DNA of 47,025 bases from positions 1-47,025 of the forward strand of contig CBDVBZ010000008.1 of the NCBI GenBank assembly GCA_965372355.1, written 5' to 3'. The DNA comes from CBDVBZ01 sp965372355. Its GTDB lineage: Bacteria > Krumholzibacteriota > Krumholzibacteriia > WVZY01. Position 1 is the stretch's first letter. Each line of letters opens with the position of its first letter. Positions 15,901-23,303 of the stretch are shown piece after piece. Both the position numbers and the translations under genes were made by a program. Under the pieces are notes generated by a model that was not told the DNA's origin, did not search any database, and worked only from the letters and a program-made list of their open reading frames with translations.

Positions 15901-18425
15901 CCAACGCCGTGCAGCGACGGGTCCCCGTCGCCCACCTCCGGCCCGATCTCGATCTGTGCAAACCCACCGGTGTCGAACTCGGTGCGGGGAGCCGTGTCGT
16001 GGTAATGACGGACGCCGGCGGTGTCGGCAAGACACTCGTTGGCCGTCTCGAGAAGCGCGGCGTGGACGCTCTGGTGATCGATGACACACCCACCGCCGAG
16101 AAACTGACAGAGCGCATCGAGCAGTGGCGGGCGGAGGGACCGGTTCACGGCGTCTACTGGCTGCCCGCCTTGGACGACGAGGGACCCATCTCGGAGATGG
16201 ATCTGTCCGCATGGCGTGAAGCCACGCGCGTGCGAGTCAAGTTGCTCTATAGGACGATGCGGACGCTGTATGAAGAGATTGACGGGCCGGGCACATTTCT
16301 GGTATCGGCGACGCGGCTCGGGGGGCGTCACGGATACGATGACACCGGTGCGTCGGCGCCGCTGGGGGGTGCCGTCACCGGGTTCACAAAAGCGTTCAAG
16401 CGCGAGAAACCCGAGGCCCTGGTGAAGGCAGTGGACTTCGAGGCCAGCCGCAAGAAGGCCGCCTTTGCCGATCTGCTGATTGAGGAAACGCTCCGCGATC
16501 CCGGTGTCGTAGAGGCAGGTTACAAGGACGGCCATCGGTGGAGTATTGGACTCGAGGACGTGGGAGTATCGGAGCGCGGGACGGGGATCGTTCTGGATCG
16601 CGACACCGTGTTTGTCGTAACAGGAGCGGCCGGGAGTATCGTGTCGGCCATCACCGCCGATCTCGCCGCTGCGTCGGGTGGTACATTCCATCTGCTGGAT
16701 CTGGCGCCTGAGCCGGATCCCCAGGACGCCGATCTCCAGCGCTTTGTCAACGACCGCGAGAATCTCAAGCGCGACATCTTCGGCAGACTGCAAGAGAGCG
16801 GCGAGCGTGTAACACCGGTAATGGTGGAGAAAGAGCTCGGTGGCATTGAGAGGAAGTGCGCCGCGTTGAGTGCGGTTCAGGCGATAGAGAAAACCGGGGG
16901 TACGGCACACTACTATAGTGTGAATCTGCTCGACGGTGACGCTGTCGGTGGTGTGATGAAGCAAATCAAGGAGAAGAGCGGACGAGTGGATGTACTGGTT
17001 CACGCGGCGGGGCTGGAGATAAGCCGTACGCTGCCCGACAAGAAACCGGCCGAATTCGATCTCGTGTTCGATGTGAAGAGCGACGGGTGGTTCAACGTGA
17101 TGTCGGGTGTGGGCGACATGAAGCTCGGAGCGGCCGTTGTATTCAGCTCCATCGCCGGGAGATTCGGCAACGCGGGACAGACCGATTACAGCGCGGCCAA
17201 CGATCTTTTGTGTAAGGCGGTGTCGAATCTTCGGGTGGTACGTCCGAAGACGCACGGTGTCGCCGTCGATTGGACGGCGTGGGGAAATATCGGTATGGCG
17301 TCGCGCGGGTCGATTCCGACAATAATGAAACAGGCTGGCATCGACATGCTGCCCCCCGAGGCGGGTATCCCGATCGTTCGCAGGGAACTGACGATGGGCG
17401 ATGGACATGGGGAGGTCGTGATCGCCGGGAGCCTCGGCGCGATGCTCGATGAATTCGATGTGACCGGCGGGCTGGATACGAGCGAGAACGGTGTGTTCGG
17501 CACGATGTTGAAATCAAAAGGTGTGATGACGGAGAGACTCGTGGGAATGGGGCTCTACCATGGACTCACGGTGGAAACGACCCTGAACCCGAAGAAGCAG
17601 CCGTTTCTCTACGATCACCAGATCGACGGTACACCGGTGCTGCCGGGTGTCATGGGGATCGAGGCGCTGGTCGAAGCGGCGCGGCTCGTATTCCCGGGAC
17701 GCTATGTCGGCTCCGTCGAGAATGTCGATTTCCTCGTCCCCTTCAAGTTCTATCGAGGCGAGCCTCGCACGGTGATCGTTCACGCGACATTCCAGAAGGA
17801 AGACGACGATGTAATTGCGAGCTGCAGTCTCGTGGGCACGCGCAAACTCCATGGTCGTGAAGATCCCGAGACGACCACGCACTTCACCGCGCGTGTTCGT
17901 CTGGTAACCGTGGCGCCGCAGACGGCGAAGAGTAAGGAGGTCGCCGAGCCGGTGGCGGGAAACCTGGTCGATGCAGGCGATATCTACAAGGTGTACTTCC
18001 ACGGACCGTCCTATCAGGTTGTCGAACGATCGTGGCGGGCCGGCGACGAGGTGATCGGGGCTTTCAAGAAGGACCTGCCGTCCAACCACGAGCCGGCCGA
18101 TCTCGAGACACTGACATCGCCGCGGTTGATCGAGCTGTGCTTCCAGACTGCGGGACTCTCCGAGATGGTGGGGACATCGGCGATGGGGCTGCCGCATCAC
18201 ATCGATCAGGTGGATTTCCTGAGACCGACGGCCGATAAGCCGAGCGAGTATTTTGCCGCGGTCACATCGGATAAATCGGGTTCGTTCGATGCGCGTGTCG
18301 TGGATGACAAAGGCAACGTGTACCTGATGGTACGCGGCTACCGGACCATGCAGCTTCCGAATCTGATCGAGAAAGAGCTTCTGGAACGGTTGAAAACGAA
18401 CATGGGGGCACCAGCCAAGCAATGA
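9939..18425 (+). CDS. PUFA-synthase-like multidomain fatty acid/polyketide synthase (KS-AT-KS-ACPx3-KR-DH)
   Basis: 2828 residues, cytosolic. KS1 about 8-470 with Cys217, His351 and His391. AT about 597-905 with GQGSQ, GHSLGE (Ser698) and HAFH (His803), the form usual for malonyl-specific AT. Pro-rich linker about 950-985. Second KS about 1014-1522 with Cys1267, His1415 (HETYT in place of HGTGT) and His1455, plus a charged helical insert near 1160-1240. Three almost identical ACPs at about 1630-1700, 1752-1825 and 1880-1952. A KR with structural half about 2015-2210 and catalytic half about 2222-2500 (Ser2404, Tyr2417, Gly-rich TGAAGS). A double-hotdog DH about 2540-2815 with His2560. No enoyl reductase or thioesterase is seen. 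All three ACPs read LGIDTVKQ, so Thr (1660, 1783, 1911) stands where the phosphopantetheine Ser is expected. Start ATG follows GGAGG. Product unknown; a reduced or unsaturated acyl chain is likely. Confidence 0.92.
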   Translation: MKQSAHRAVAIVGLGAVMPDASNTQTFWQNIKDGRYSISEVSGDRWDAELYYDADPKAPDKTYTKIGGWVRDWEWDPIKWKLPIPPRVAAQMDLTQKWAIVATREALEDYGYPERPLDSERTAVILGNAMGGDTHLMTSARILFPEYAAKLKQSPSFADLPENIRKTIVGEMRERVGEHFPEITEDTMPGELSNIIAGRIAALFNFRGPNYVTDAACASAMAAISAAIEGLHENHYDAVITGGVDANMSPQTFVKFCKIGALSATGTRPFAEGADGFVMGEGAALFVVKRLEDAERAGDKIYAVIRGLGGSSDGRGKGITAPNPIGQKLAVQRAWETAGLTPSAGDMIEGHGTSTIVGDVAELESLAEAFADYNVPPGSVTLGSVKSNIGHLKGAAGAAGLLKATLSLHEKVLPPSLNFHKPNPNIDFSKSPFTVNTELKAWDAGKNQVRRAGVSAFGFGGTNFHAVLEEYIPGRLEAERKAMISVSEKVTPASVGGPPVKAPHRGAMVIGAECDDALRNRLADVQKDAEAGQAPPLQPPLESDLRAPVRIAIDYGDAKELADKTTRALKALEQDQPGRWKALRAKGIFLGRGPAPKVAFLFTGQGSQYVNMLSDLKEIEPIVADTFAEADVVMKPHLDKALTDYIFVDDSDQEAVDAATQELKQTVVTQPAVLATETALSRALEAYGIVPDMVMGHSLGEYGALVASGGLPFDEGLYAVSARGGEMTKASKGDNGLMAAVHGPNEEIKKIIAGIGGYVVIANNNSTKESVIGGETEAVEKAVIALREAGFSATQLPVSHAFHTKIVGAAAVALVVVLKKMKLQPPKIPVVANISGDYYPMHPNAVPEMVEILASQVASPVQFVKGLNTLYDSGARMFVELGPRRALYGFASDVIGSREGVTTLFTNHPRVGGVASFNQALCGLYAAGLGVGMDEKVQDTVSTITEAVRAVVPQPSAPVAPFSPPPEPVTPPSAVPQAEPRSTDHDRYVQLGELFAQFLDRGFELYKGASQEKRIKVCITGASLGLPGVERVFDETNVERILRGDVFIDAIPMKFRRMMTGKNIRRLVKGKDGEARFENVEGIEDVIKLAARGMGIDLKEDFGFPEDRLPALDLATQLAIGAGIDALRDAGIPLVMRYKTTTKGTKLIDRWMLPENMREDTGIVFGSVFPGHDSFARIITAHEQDQARRDRLAELVGVRDGLIRSLGSDNGALHDVERRIDELRLQIEREQPEYPRQFLFQVLAMGHSQFAEYIGARGPNSHVDAACATGTQAVATAEDWIQNGRCRRVIIVTADDVTSDSLWEWFGSGFLVSGVAATDENVEDAAIPFDRRRHGMIVGMGGAGIMMESEEAARERGITPICEVMNTVTANSAYHGSRLDVDHICDVMESLIARAEEQWGISRHEIAPETLFVSHETYTPARGGSASAEVFALRHVFGESADKIVIANTKGLTGHPMGVAIEDVVAIKALETGVVPPVTNYKEVDPDLGTLNLSKGGTYPIRYALRLGAGFGSQVAMSLIRRVPAPDGRRRAPGELGYQYRIADQNAWRGWLTRATGLATPELEVVKRTLRIKDDGLKARRVEKPAAATALSPPAPAPAAPKPTPVEVTPEPEAAPVYAAPEAASDVQEKVLQIVAEQTGYPRDMLDLDLDLEADLGIDTVKQAEMFAAIREAYDIPRDDTIKLRDYPTLGHAMQFVHDKRPDLKAETPSVASTGQPAGAEPSAPQQAVAQPAAQRTAQPPPAAPPDDDVAATVLGIIAEQTGYPRDMLDLDLDLEADLGIDTVKQAEMFAAIREAYDIPRDDTIKLRDYPTLAHAIQFVLDKRPDLKAETPSTASTDQPAAADRAVAQPAVAESQERVAKSPAQESAKSPASSDGDVEATVLGIIAEQTGYPIDMLDLDLDLEADLGIDTVKQAEMFAAIREAYDIPRDDTIKLRDYPTLAHAVQFVHDKRPDATEQGGAGESTKEEPETTTMTEASTMPIGNMDAANAVQRRVPVAHLRPDLDLCKPTGVELGAGSRVVVMTDAGGVGKTLVGRLEKRGVDALVIDDTPTAEKLTERIEQWRAEGPVHGVYWLPALDDEGPISEMDLSAWREATRVRVKLLYRTMRTLYEEIDGPGTFLVSATRLGGRHGYDDTGASAPLGGAVTGFTKAFKREKPEALVKAVDFEASRKKAAFADLLIEETLRDPGVVEAGYKDGHRWSIGLEDVGVSERGTGIVLDRDTVFVVTGAAGSIVSAITADLAAASGGTFHLLDLAPEPDPQDADLQRFVNDRENLKRDIFGRLQESGERVTPVMVEKELGGIERKCAALSAVQAIEKTGGTAHYYSVNLLDGDAVGGVMKQIKEKSGRVDVLVHAAGLEISRTLPDKKPAEFDLVFDVKSDGWFNVMSGVGDMKLGAAVVFSSIAGRFGNAGQTDYSAANDLLCKAVSNLRVVRPKTHGVAVDWTAWGNIGMASRGSIPTIMKQAGIDMLPPEAGIPIVRRELTMGDGHGEVVIAGSLGAMLDEFDVTGGLDTSENGVFGTMLKSKGVMTERLVGMGLYHGLTVETTLNPKKQPFLYDHQIDGTPVLPGVMGIEALVEAARLVFPGRYVGSVENVDFLVPFKFYRGEPRTVIVHATFQKEDDDVIASCSLVGTRKLHGREDPETTTHFTARVRLVTVAPQTAKSKEVAEPVAGNLVDAGDIYKVYFHGPSYQVVERSWRAGDEVIGAFKKDLPSNHEPADLETLTSPRLIELCFQTAGLSEMVGTSAMGLPHHIDQVDFLRPTADKPSEYFAAVTSDKSGSFDARVVDDKGNVYLMVRGYRTMQLPNLIEKELLERLKTNMGAPAKQ
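14821..15800 (+). repeat. Three near-identical ACP coding repeats
   Basis: Coding repeats at about 14836-15050, 15209-15420 and 15593-15795, each about 210 bases and almost identical in DNA, separated by diverged Ala/Pro/Gln-rich linkers. This points to recent tandem duplication or gene conversion within the megasynthase gene. Confidence 0.85.
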
Positions 18426-19120
18426 GGCAAACGTTGGACATCCACTGGCTGACGCGGCACCGAAGCGAGGTGCCCGATCATAACGACTGGCTGAGTCCGA
18501 ACGAGAGGGATGTGCTCGCCGGACTGACCGTTCTCAAGCGTCGCTCCGACTGGCGGCTCGGTCGGTGGACGGCGAAGTGTCTGCTGCGCTCGAGGCTGGA
18601 CGCGCAATTTAGCATACGCGGGCACGGGGATATCGAGGTCCGCGCGGCCGCCGATGGCGGCCCCGTCGTGTATATCCATGGCAAGCTCGCTCCTGTCACC
18701 CTTTCCATAAGTCACAGCAATGGGCTTGGTTTGTGTGCGCTGGTAGAGAGCGAAACGAGCCTCGGATGCGACACAGAGCTGATAGAGCCCCGAACGGCTG
18801 CGTTTGTGTCGGATTTCTTTTCGAGCGAAGAACGTGATGTGGTGAGCCGGACGCAGGCCGGGGATCGACCGTTTGTCGAGACATTGATTTGGAGCGCGAA
18901 GGAAAGCGTGCTGAAGGCACTGCGCGTCGGGTTGCGGAGGGACACGCGAAGCGTTGTCGTCGACGTGGCGGGCGGTTTTCGACACGGGGAAGATCTCTGG
19001 CAGCGGTTCACAGCGCGCTGCACGGATAGCGGTGAGGTTTTTGGCGGTCTGTGGATGTCCGCCGCGGGACACGTGCACACGGTGGTCACGGGGCGGCACC
19101 CGTCGATACAGCAGGCGTAG
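18422..19120 (+). CDS. 4'-phosphopantetheinyl transferase, Sfp type
   Basis: 232 residues, Sfp/AcpT superfamily size. It transfers 4'-phosphopantetheine from CoA to carrier proteins. Key motifs: RWTAKCLLR (about 49-57), SISHSNGLGLCAL (95-107), GCDTELIEPR (115-124) with metal ligands Asp117 and Glu119, and WSAKESVLKALRVGLR (157-172) with the conserved W-x2-K-E and Lys165. Its ATG overlaps the megasynthase stop (ATGA), so the two are co-translated, and this enzyme is the obvious activator of the three ACPs. If the Thr-containing ACPs are modified at all, this is the enzyme to test. Confidence 0.93.
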   Translation: MRQTLDIHWLTRHRSEVPDHNDWLSPNERDVLAGLTVLKRRSDWRLGRWTAKCLLRSRLDAQFSIRGHGDIEVRAAADGGPVVYIHGKLAPVTLSISHSNGLGLCALVESETSLGCDTELIEPRTAAFVSDFFSSEERDVVSRTQAGDRPFVETLIWSAKESVLKALRVGLRRDTRSVVVDVAGGFRHGEDLWQRFTARCTDSGEVFGGLWMSAAGHVHTVVTGRHPSIQQA

Positions 19121-19133
19121 GGAAGCAGGGGAT

Positions 19134-19844
19134 ATGGATCAAAGCGTCATAGTTTTGTGCGGAACAGCGGCCTCGATCGCCTTTGTTCATACGGTTCTAG
19201 GCCCCGATCATTATCTGCCCTTTGTGGCGATGGCCCGGGCTCGACGGTGGTCGGTCGCGAAGACGACATGGGTGACATTGCTGTGCGGTCTCGGACATGT
19301 GTTGAGCAGCGTCGTGCTGGGATTGGCTGGCGTTTTTGTCGGGATGAAGGTCCTGGAGCTGGAGGCCCTCGAGGGGCTGCGGGGCACGTTCGCGGGGTGG
19401 CTTCTGATCGGATTTGGATTTGCCTATCTTGTGTGGGGTCTCCATCGCGCGGTACGAAAACGATCGCATCGGCACGAGCACCGTCATGCGGACGGAACGA
19501 TACACGATCACGTGCACTCGCACAGGGACGAACATACGCACGTGCACGACGCGGCCCGCCGCGACATCACGCCGTGGGTCTTGTTTACGATTTTCATTCT
19601 CGGTCCATGTGAACCCCTTATTCCGATTCTGATGTACCCGGCGGCAAACAGCGGTGCGGGTTCCGTGTTTCTCGTGGCGGGCGTGTTTGGTGTCGTGACT
19701 ATTGCCACGATGCTGGCCATTGTTGGGTTGTCGACGTGGGGCGTTCGTTTCGCGAGCCTTGGACGCTTCGAACGCTACGGGCATGCCGTTGCCGGGACGG
19801 TGATCTGCCTTTCGGGGCTAGCTGTTCAACTTCTTGGTTTGTGA
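19134..19844 (+). CDS. NicO/TauE-superfamily metal transporter with His-rich loop
   Basis: 236 residues, about six membrane helices. The first helix carries HTVLGPDH (19-26), the family form of the HxxxxDH metal motif seen in NicO/UreH-like nickel-cobalt transporters. A cytosolic loop at about 112-138 is very rich in His (HRHEHRH, HDHVHSHRDEHTHVH) and is likely to bind metal. The ATG at 19134 has AGGGG upstream; the longer frame to 18954 lies inside the transferase gene and is not used. It starts 14 bases after the transferase gene, so it may be in the same transcript. Nickel or cobalt export is the most likely role; substrate is not certain. Confidence 0.75.
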   Translation: MDQSVIVLCGTAASIAFVHTVLGPDHYLPFVAMARARRWSVAKTTWVTLLCGLGHVLSSVVLGLAGVFVGMKVLELEALEGLRGTFAGWLLIGFGFAYLVWGLHRAVRKRSHRHEHRHADGTIHDHVHSHRDEHTHVHDAARRDITPWVLFTIFILGPCEPLIPILMYPAANSGAGSVFLVAGVFGVVTIATMLAIVGLSTWGVRFASLGRFERYGHAVAGTVICLSGLAVQLLGL

Positions 19845-19855
19845 AACCATCAGCA

Positions 19856-20506
19856 ATGCCTTTCAAAGCCGCAATCTTCGATCTCGACGGGACACTCCTC
19901 GACACCCTGGAAGACATCGCGCATGCAGGAAATCGGGTGATGACCGAGTTCGGTTATCCCACTCATCCTATCGAAGACTACCGCTACTTTGTCGGCGATG
20001 GAGTGCCGAAGCTCATATCCCGTGTGCTCCCCGAGAACGTGCGTGATGAAGAGACGATTGCCGATTGCGTGGCGGCGTTTCGGCAGGACTATGGCCAAAA
20101 CTGGAATGTAAGGACGAAGCCGTACGACGGTATACCGGAGATGCTCGATCGGATGAGTGCGCTCGGGCTCAAACTCGCCGTCCTCTCCAACAAGCCCGAT
20201 GATGTCACCAAACTGTGTGTCCGCGACATTCTGCCCAGTTGGCGGTTCGAGATCGTCCGGGGCTGGATCGAGGGTGGTCCGCGCAAGCCGGATCCCACAT
20301 CGGCGATAGAGATGGCGGAGAGCCTCGATCATCCGGGAGAGGAGATCCTCTATCTGGGAGATACGGGGATCGATATGAAGACAGCCAAGCGTTCGGGAAT
20401 GTTTGGGGTCGGGGCGCTCTGGGGATTCAGGACGCGGGAGGAACTCGAGAAGAACGGCGCTCGGGCCACCGTGGAGCGGCCCGAGCAGGTTCTCGATCTG
20501 CTGTGA
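19856..20506 (+). CDS. HAD-family phosphatase, phosphoglycolate phosphatase-like
   Basis: 216 residues. HAD motif I DLDGTLLDT (Asp9 nucleophile, Asp11), motif II with VLSNKP, Lys in GGPRKPDPT (motif III) and motif IV LYLGDTGIDMKTA. The C-terminal VGALWGFRTREELEKNGA segment is typical of Gph-like phosphatases that dephosphorylate 2-phosphoglycolate, though HAD substrate calls are often wrong. The ATG is 11 bases after the transporter stop with no clear ribosome binding site, suggesting coupling. It converges with the membrane protein gene on the other strand. Confidence 0.85.
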   Translation: MPFKAAIFDLDGTLLDTLEDIAHAGNRVMTEFGYPTHPIEDYRYFVGDGVPKLISRVLPENVRDEETIADCVAAFRQDYGQNWNVRTKPYDGIPEMLDRMSALGLKLAVLSNKPDDVTKLCVRDILPSWRFEIVRGWIEGGPRKPDPTSAIEMAESLDHPGEEILYLGDTGIDMKTAKRSGMFGVGALWGFRTREELEKNGARATVERPEQVLDLL

Positions 20507-20567
20507 CGAGTTGGGTGCACACCGCGACTCGCCGGATTGTCCCTTTTTTTGCGTGTTCTTCGCGGAG

Positions 20568-21452
20568 CTACCTCTCGCCGTTAACCTCGTTGCCGACCTG
20601 GCGTTGCATGTGTTTTGCCAGGGTGATGATCTGCAGGAGAAAGCCACCGAACATCAAGACGAGAACACCGACGACGACCCAGCTCACCGCATCCGCAACC
20701 GCGGCCGCCGGGTGACCCAGCGCTTTCAACGCTACCTCGAGCGTGTTGATTCCGAGGAGAAGCGCGACACCGATCTTGGCGGCCATGAAGTACTGCGCTT
20801 CGCGCGCCGCGAGATGCTCGCCGAACTCGAGCGCCACCTCCGGACGGTCGCGAAGCATGGCAAGTCGCAGGGACACATTTGGAACGGTGGCACCCTGACG
20901 CACGGTATAGACGAGGGCACCGAGAACGAACGCGGCCTGGAGGATTTGCAGCACCCACATCTCCGTCGGGATGTGACCCAGACGGTGCACGAGCGTGATC
21001 GCGACCGCAAGCGTCAACAGAACCAGGGCAAGGGGAACGATCTCCCAGGAACGTCCATACCATTGCGAGAGCGACCGGGGCTGAAGCGAGGCGCGCCTGA
21101 CACTGGCGTCGGGCAGTGCATCGCGAAGAGTCCGCAGGGCGCGGCGGTCGATCAACGATGCGCCCGCGAAGGCCACGCTTGAGACGAGCGACACGGCAGC
21201 GAGGATGAGCTTTCGCAAACCCGGGTCGTTGGGTAGACCGAAAAAGGCGATCAACACCGGTATGAGGAGGATCGTACCGAGGGCGAACCGGTGTCGTCTC
21301 GCTTTGCCGAGGTGATCGGCAGCCGCACCGCTAGGGGGCTCGGGCGGGTGCGTGAGATGAGCGGCAAAGAGACTTCTGACAAACGCAACGGAAAGGAATT
21401 GGAAGACCACAATCTGGCCAAGAATGATCAGTGCGAGAACGGGTGCGTTCAT
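20568..21452 (-). CDS. Polytopic membrane protein paired with GntR regulator
   Basis: 294 residues with about six or seven hydrophobic helices (about 4-26, 56-73, 83-103, 136-156, 164-184, 222-242, 255-276). No catalytic or transport motif is recognised. Its ATG overlaps the stop of the GntR gene (ATGA). YtrA-type GntR regulators are commonly co-transcribed with the membrane proteins or ABC transporters they control, so this is the probable target of that repressor. Function unknown. Confidence 0.7.
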   Translation of the reverse strand: MNAPVLALIILGQIVVFQFLSVAFVRSLFAAHLTHPPEPPSGAAADHLGKARRHRFALGTILLIPVLIAFFGLPNDPGLRKLILAAVSLVSSVAFAGASLIDRRALRTLRDALPDASVRRASLQPRSLSQWYGRSWEIVPLALVLLTLAVAITLVHRLGHIPTEMWVLQILQAAFVLGALVYTVRQGATVPNVSLRLAMLRDRPEVALEFGEHLAAREAQYFMAAKIGVALLLGINTLEVALKALGHPAAAVADAVSWVVVGVLVLMFGGFLLQIITLAKHMQRQVGNEVNGER

Positions 21453-21856
21453 GTCGACCTGCCTTTCGTGGGGTTGTTCTTGTTGTCTCCGTGACGGGTT
21501 TTCAGAGCGTTCAAGAGCTCGTCGCGAGTCACACCGAGGACAGATGCCTCCTCGATGATCCGGTCGATTGCGCCTTCCAGGCGGGCCGAGACGGTTTTCT
21601 GGGCGACGGCCTCGGCTGACCCAGCGATCAGCGTGCCGCGGCGGCGTACGGCGCTGACGAGGCCCTCGTGTTCGAGAAGGCTGTATGCCTTGGCGACGGT
21701 GTTGGGATTGATCTCGAGGTCCGCGGCGAGCTGACGGACGGACGGCAACGCTGAACCGGGCTTGAGCTGACCCTCTAGTACGAGCGCGCGGATCCGGTCC
21801 ATGATCTGGGCGTATACGGAAACCTGACTGCGCGTATCGATCTGTATATATAGCAC
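21449..21856 (-). CDS. GntR-family repressor, YtrA type
   Basis: 135 residues: a winged helix (VYAQIMDRIRALVLEGQLKPG, LPSVRQLAADLEINPNTVAKAYSLLEHEGLV, RRRGTLIA) with only a short helical C-terminal tail, as in the YtrA subfamily, which lacks a large effector domain. I chose the GTG at 21856 because AGAAGG lies just upstream; the frame extends to 21970 but that part has the promoter and operator sequence. It leads a two-gene operon with the membrane protein. Inducer unknown. Confidence 0.88.
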   Translation of the reverse strand: MLYIQIDTRSQVSVYAQIMDRIRALVLEGQLKPGSALPSVRQLAADLEINPNTVAKAYSLLEHEGLVSAVRRRGTLIAGSAEAVAQKTVSARLEGAIDRIIEEASVLGVTRDELLNALKTRHGDNKNNPTKGRST

Positions 21857-21869
21857 GTTACCTTCTCTG

Positions 21870-21890
21870 TGTACTATCTGTACTAGTACA
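21870..21890. promoter_or_regulatory. Candidate GntR operator: TGTACTA direct repeats and palindrome
   Basis: TGTACTA occurs at 21870-21876 and again at 21879-21885, and the second copy is part of the perfect palindrome TGTACTAGTACA (21879-21890). The site is 14 bases upstream of the gntR start, right for autoregulation. Confidence 0.6.
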
Positions 21891-22011
21891 ATAGCGCCAA
21901 TCAGGATCATTGTCAAGCCCGGGGCCGCATTTTTCTCGGAGCGACGGCTGGCCCGGGCCCGGTGTGCCATGCAAGGGCTACCCAGATCAGCGTTTAGGCA
22001 CCGTAGATTGA

Positions 22012-22040
22012 TTGCGATTCTTGTCCGGTGATGGTAGGAT
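22012..22040 (+). promoter_or_regulatory. Promoter of asnA
   Basis: TTGCGA (22012-22017), 17-base spacer, TAGGAT (22035-22040). An inverted repeat GGATTG-N10-CAATCC (22037-22058) overlaps the -10 and the likely transcription start and may be an operator. Confidence 0.6.
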
Positions 22041-22095
22041 TGGCTCTATTGGCAATCCATTCACACAACCTTCAATTCTTACAGGAGAGAACAAC

Positions 22096-23226
22096 ATGGC
22101 GGACAAGAAAGCAGATCTGGCCGGACCGGGTATTGGCGATTATCGCGAGCTCGAGAAGATCCTGCCGGCGGATTATGGCTCGTCGCTCACGGCGCTGGAG
22201 ACAATGAAGGCGGTTTTTGCTGCGAAGAGCTACATCGAGGAGAATCTTTGCAAGGAATTGAATCTGACGATGGTTCAGGTGCCGTTGATCGTGGATGTCG
22301 AGAGCGGTGTGAACGATATGTTGGACCGTGACGGATCTCGGACTCCGATACAATTCCATATCTCGAACGACTACGATAAGAACCCGATCGACGCGCAGGT
22401 GGTGCAGGCGGCGACCAAGTGGAAGCGGCCCGCGCTAGCGCAGTTCAAATGTGCGCCCGGGGAGGGCATTTGCACCGACATGAAAGCGGTTCGCAAGGAC
22501 TACTTCCTCGATCACGATCACAGCGCATACGTGGACCAGTGGGACTGGGAGCGCGTGATGACGGAGGACCAGCGTAATCTCGAGTTTCTCACCGATGTGG
22601 TCAAGAAGATCTGGAAGGTACTCAAGGGCGCGGAGACGCATGTCCAGGAGCTCTTCCCCAAATTGAAGAGCGACAAGTACCCGAATGTGCCCGATGAACT
22701 GACGTTCATTCATGCCGAGGACCTCCTCGCGAAGTTTCCCGATCTGCCACGTAAGCAGCGCGAGACGGCAATCCTCCAGGAATACCCGGCGGTCTTTATC
22801 TACGGTATCGGTTGGCCGCTCGCGGATGGCTATCCGCACGAAATGAGGGCCGCAGACTACGACGATTGGGTAACGGAGACGAAATCAGCCGATGGCAGAC
22901 CGATGCACGGTCTCAATGGGGACATCCTCGTATGGAACCACATTACCAAGCGCCGTCATGAACTCACATCGATGGGCATCCGCGTGACCAAAGAGACGCT
23001 CAAGCAGCAGTTGTCGATGAGCGGGCAGGAGGATTTTCTCGATCTGCCTTACCACAAGGCAATCCTCAACGACGAGATTCCTCTGAGTATCGGTGGGGGG
23101 ATCGGACAGTCCCGTACGTACATGTACTTGTTGAAGAAGGCGCATCTTGGAGAGGTCAGCGTCACGGTGTGGCCCAAGATCCTCAAGGACATGTGCCGCG
23201 ACAAGAACATCAATGTGCTCGAGTAG
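22096..23226 (+). CDS. asnA: Aspartate-ammonia ligase (asparagine synthetase A)
   Basis: 376 residues; forms asparagine from aspartate, ammonia and ATP. It matches AsnA over its length: MVQVPLIVDVESGVNDMLDR, WKRPALAQFKCAPGEGICTDMKA, VYDQWDWERVM-like segment (YVDQWDWERVM), AVFIYGIGWPLADG, the MHGLNGDILVWN loop and IPLSIGGGIGQSR near the C-terminus, an aminoacyl-tRNA-synthetase-like class II fold. It is about 45 residues longer than the 330-residue E. coli enzyme, with the extra mostly at the N-terminus. I chose the ATG at 22096 with GGAGAG upstream. It stands alone behind its own promoter. Confidence 0.95.
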   Translation: MADKKADLAGPGIGDYRELEKILPADYGSSLTALETMKAVFAAKSYIEENLCKELNLTMVQVPLIVDVESGVNDMLDRDGSRTPIQFHISNDYDKNPIDAQVVQAATKWKRPALAQFKCAPGEGICTDMKAVRKDYFLDHDHSAYVDQWDWERVMTEDQRNLEFLTDVVKKIWKVLKGAETHVQELFPKLKSDKYPNVPDELTFIHAEDLLAKFPDLPRKQRETAILQEYPAVFIYGIGWPLADGYPHEMRAADYDDWVTETKSADGRPMHGLNGDILVWNHITKRRHELTSMGIRVTKETLKQQLSMSGQEDFLDLPYHKAILNDEIPLSIGGGIGQSRTYMYLLKKAHLGEVSVTVWPKILKDMCRDKNINVLE

Positions 23227-23253
23227 GACGAGTCGCTGACAACCAGGCCGGGG

Positions 23254-23289
23254 CCGGGTGGTGTGTGAGACGTGTCTCAACGCGCCCGG
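23254..23289. terminator. Nested stem-loop between convergent asnA and kinase-like gene
   Basis: Outer arms CCGGG (23254-23258) and CCCGG (23285-23289) and inner arms TGAGAC-GT-GTCTCA (23266-23279). No T-run, but it lies where transcription from both sides should stop. Confidence 0.45.
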
Positions 23290-23303
23290 TCTCGTGGCTT
23301 CCC

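Noticed and set aside
18954..19133. N-terminal extension of the NicO-like transporter
   Set aside because: Overlaps the transferase gene and encodes a basic, non-hydrophobic stretch; the ATG at 19134 is better placed.
20507..20550. T7 run after the HAD phosphatase as a terminator
   Set aside because: The only stem (CGAGT/ACTCG) is weak and 12 bases away from the T-run, so I did not call it.
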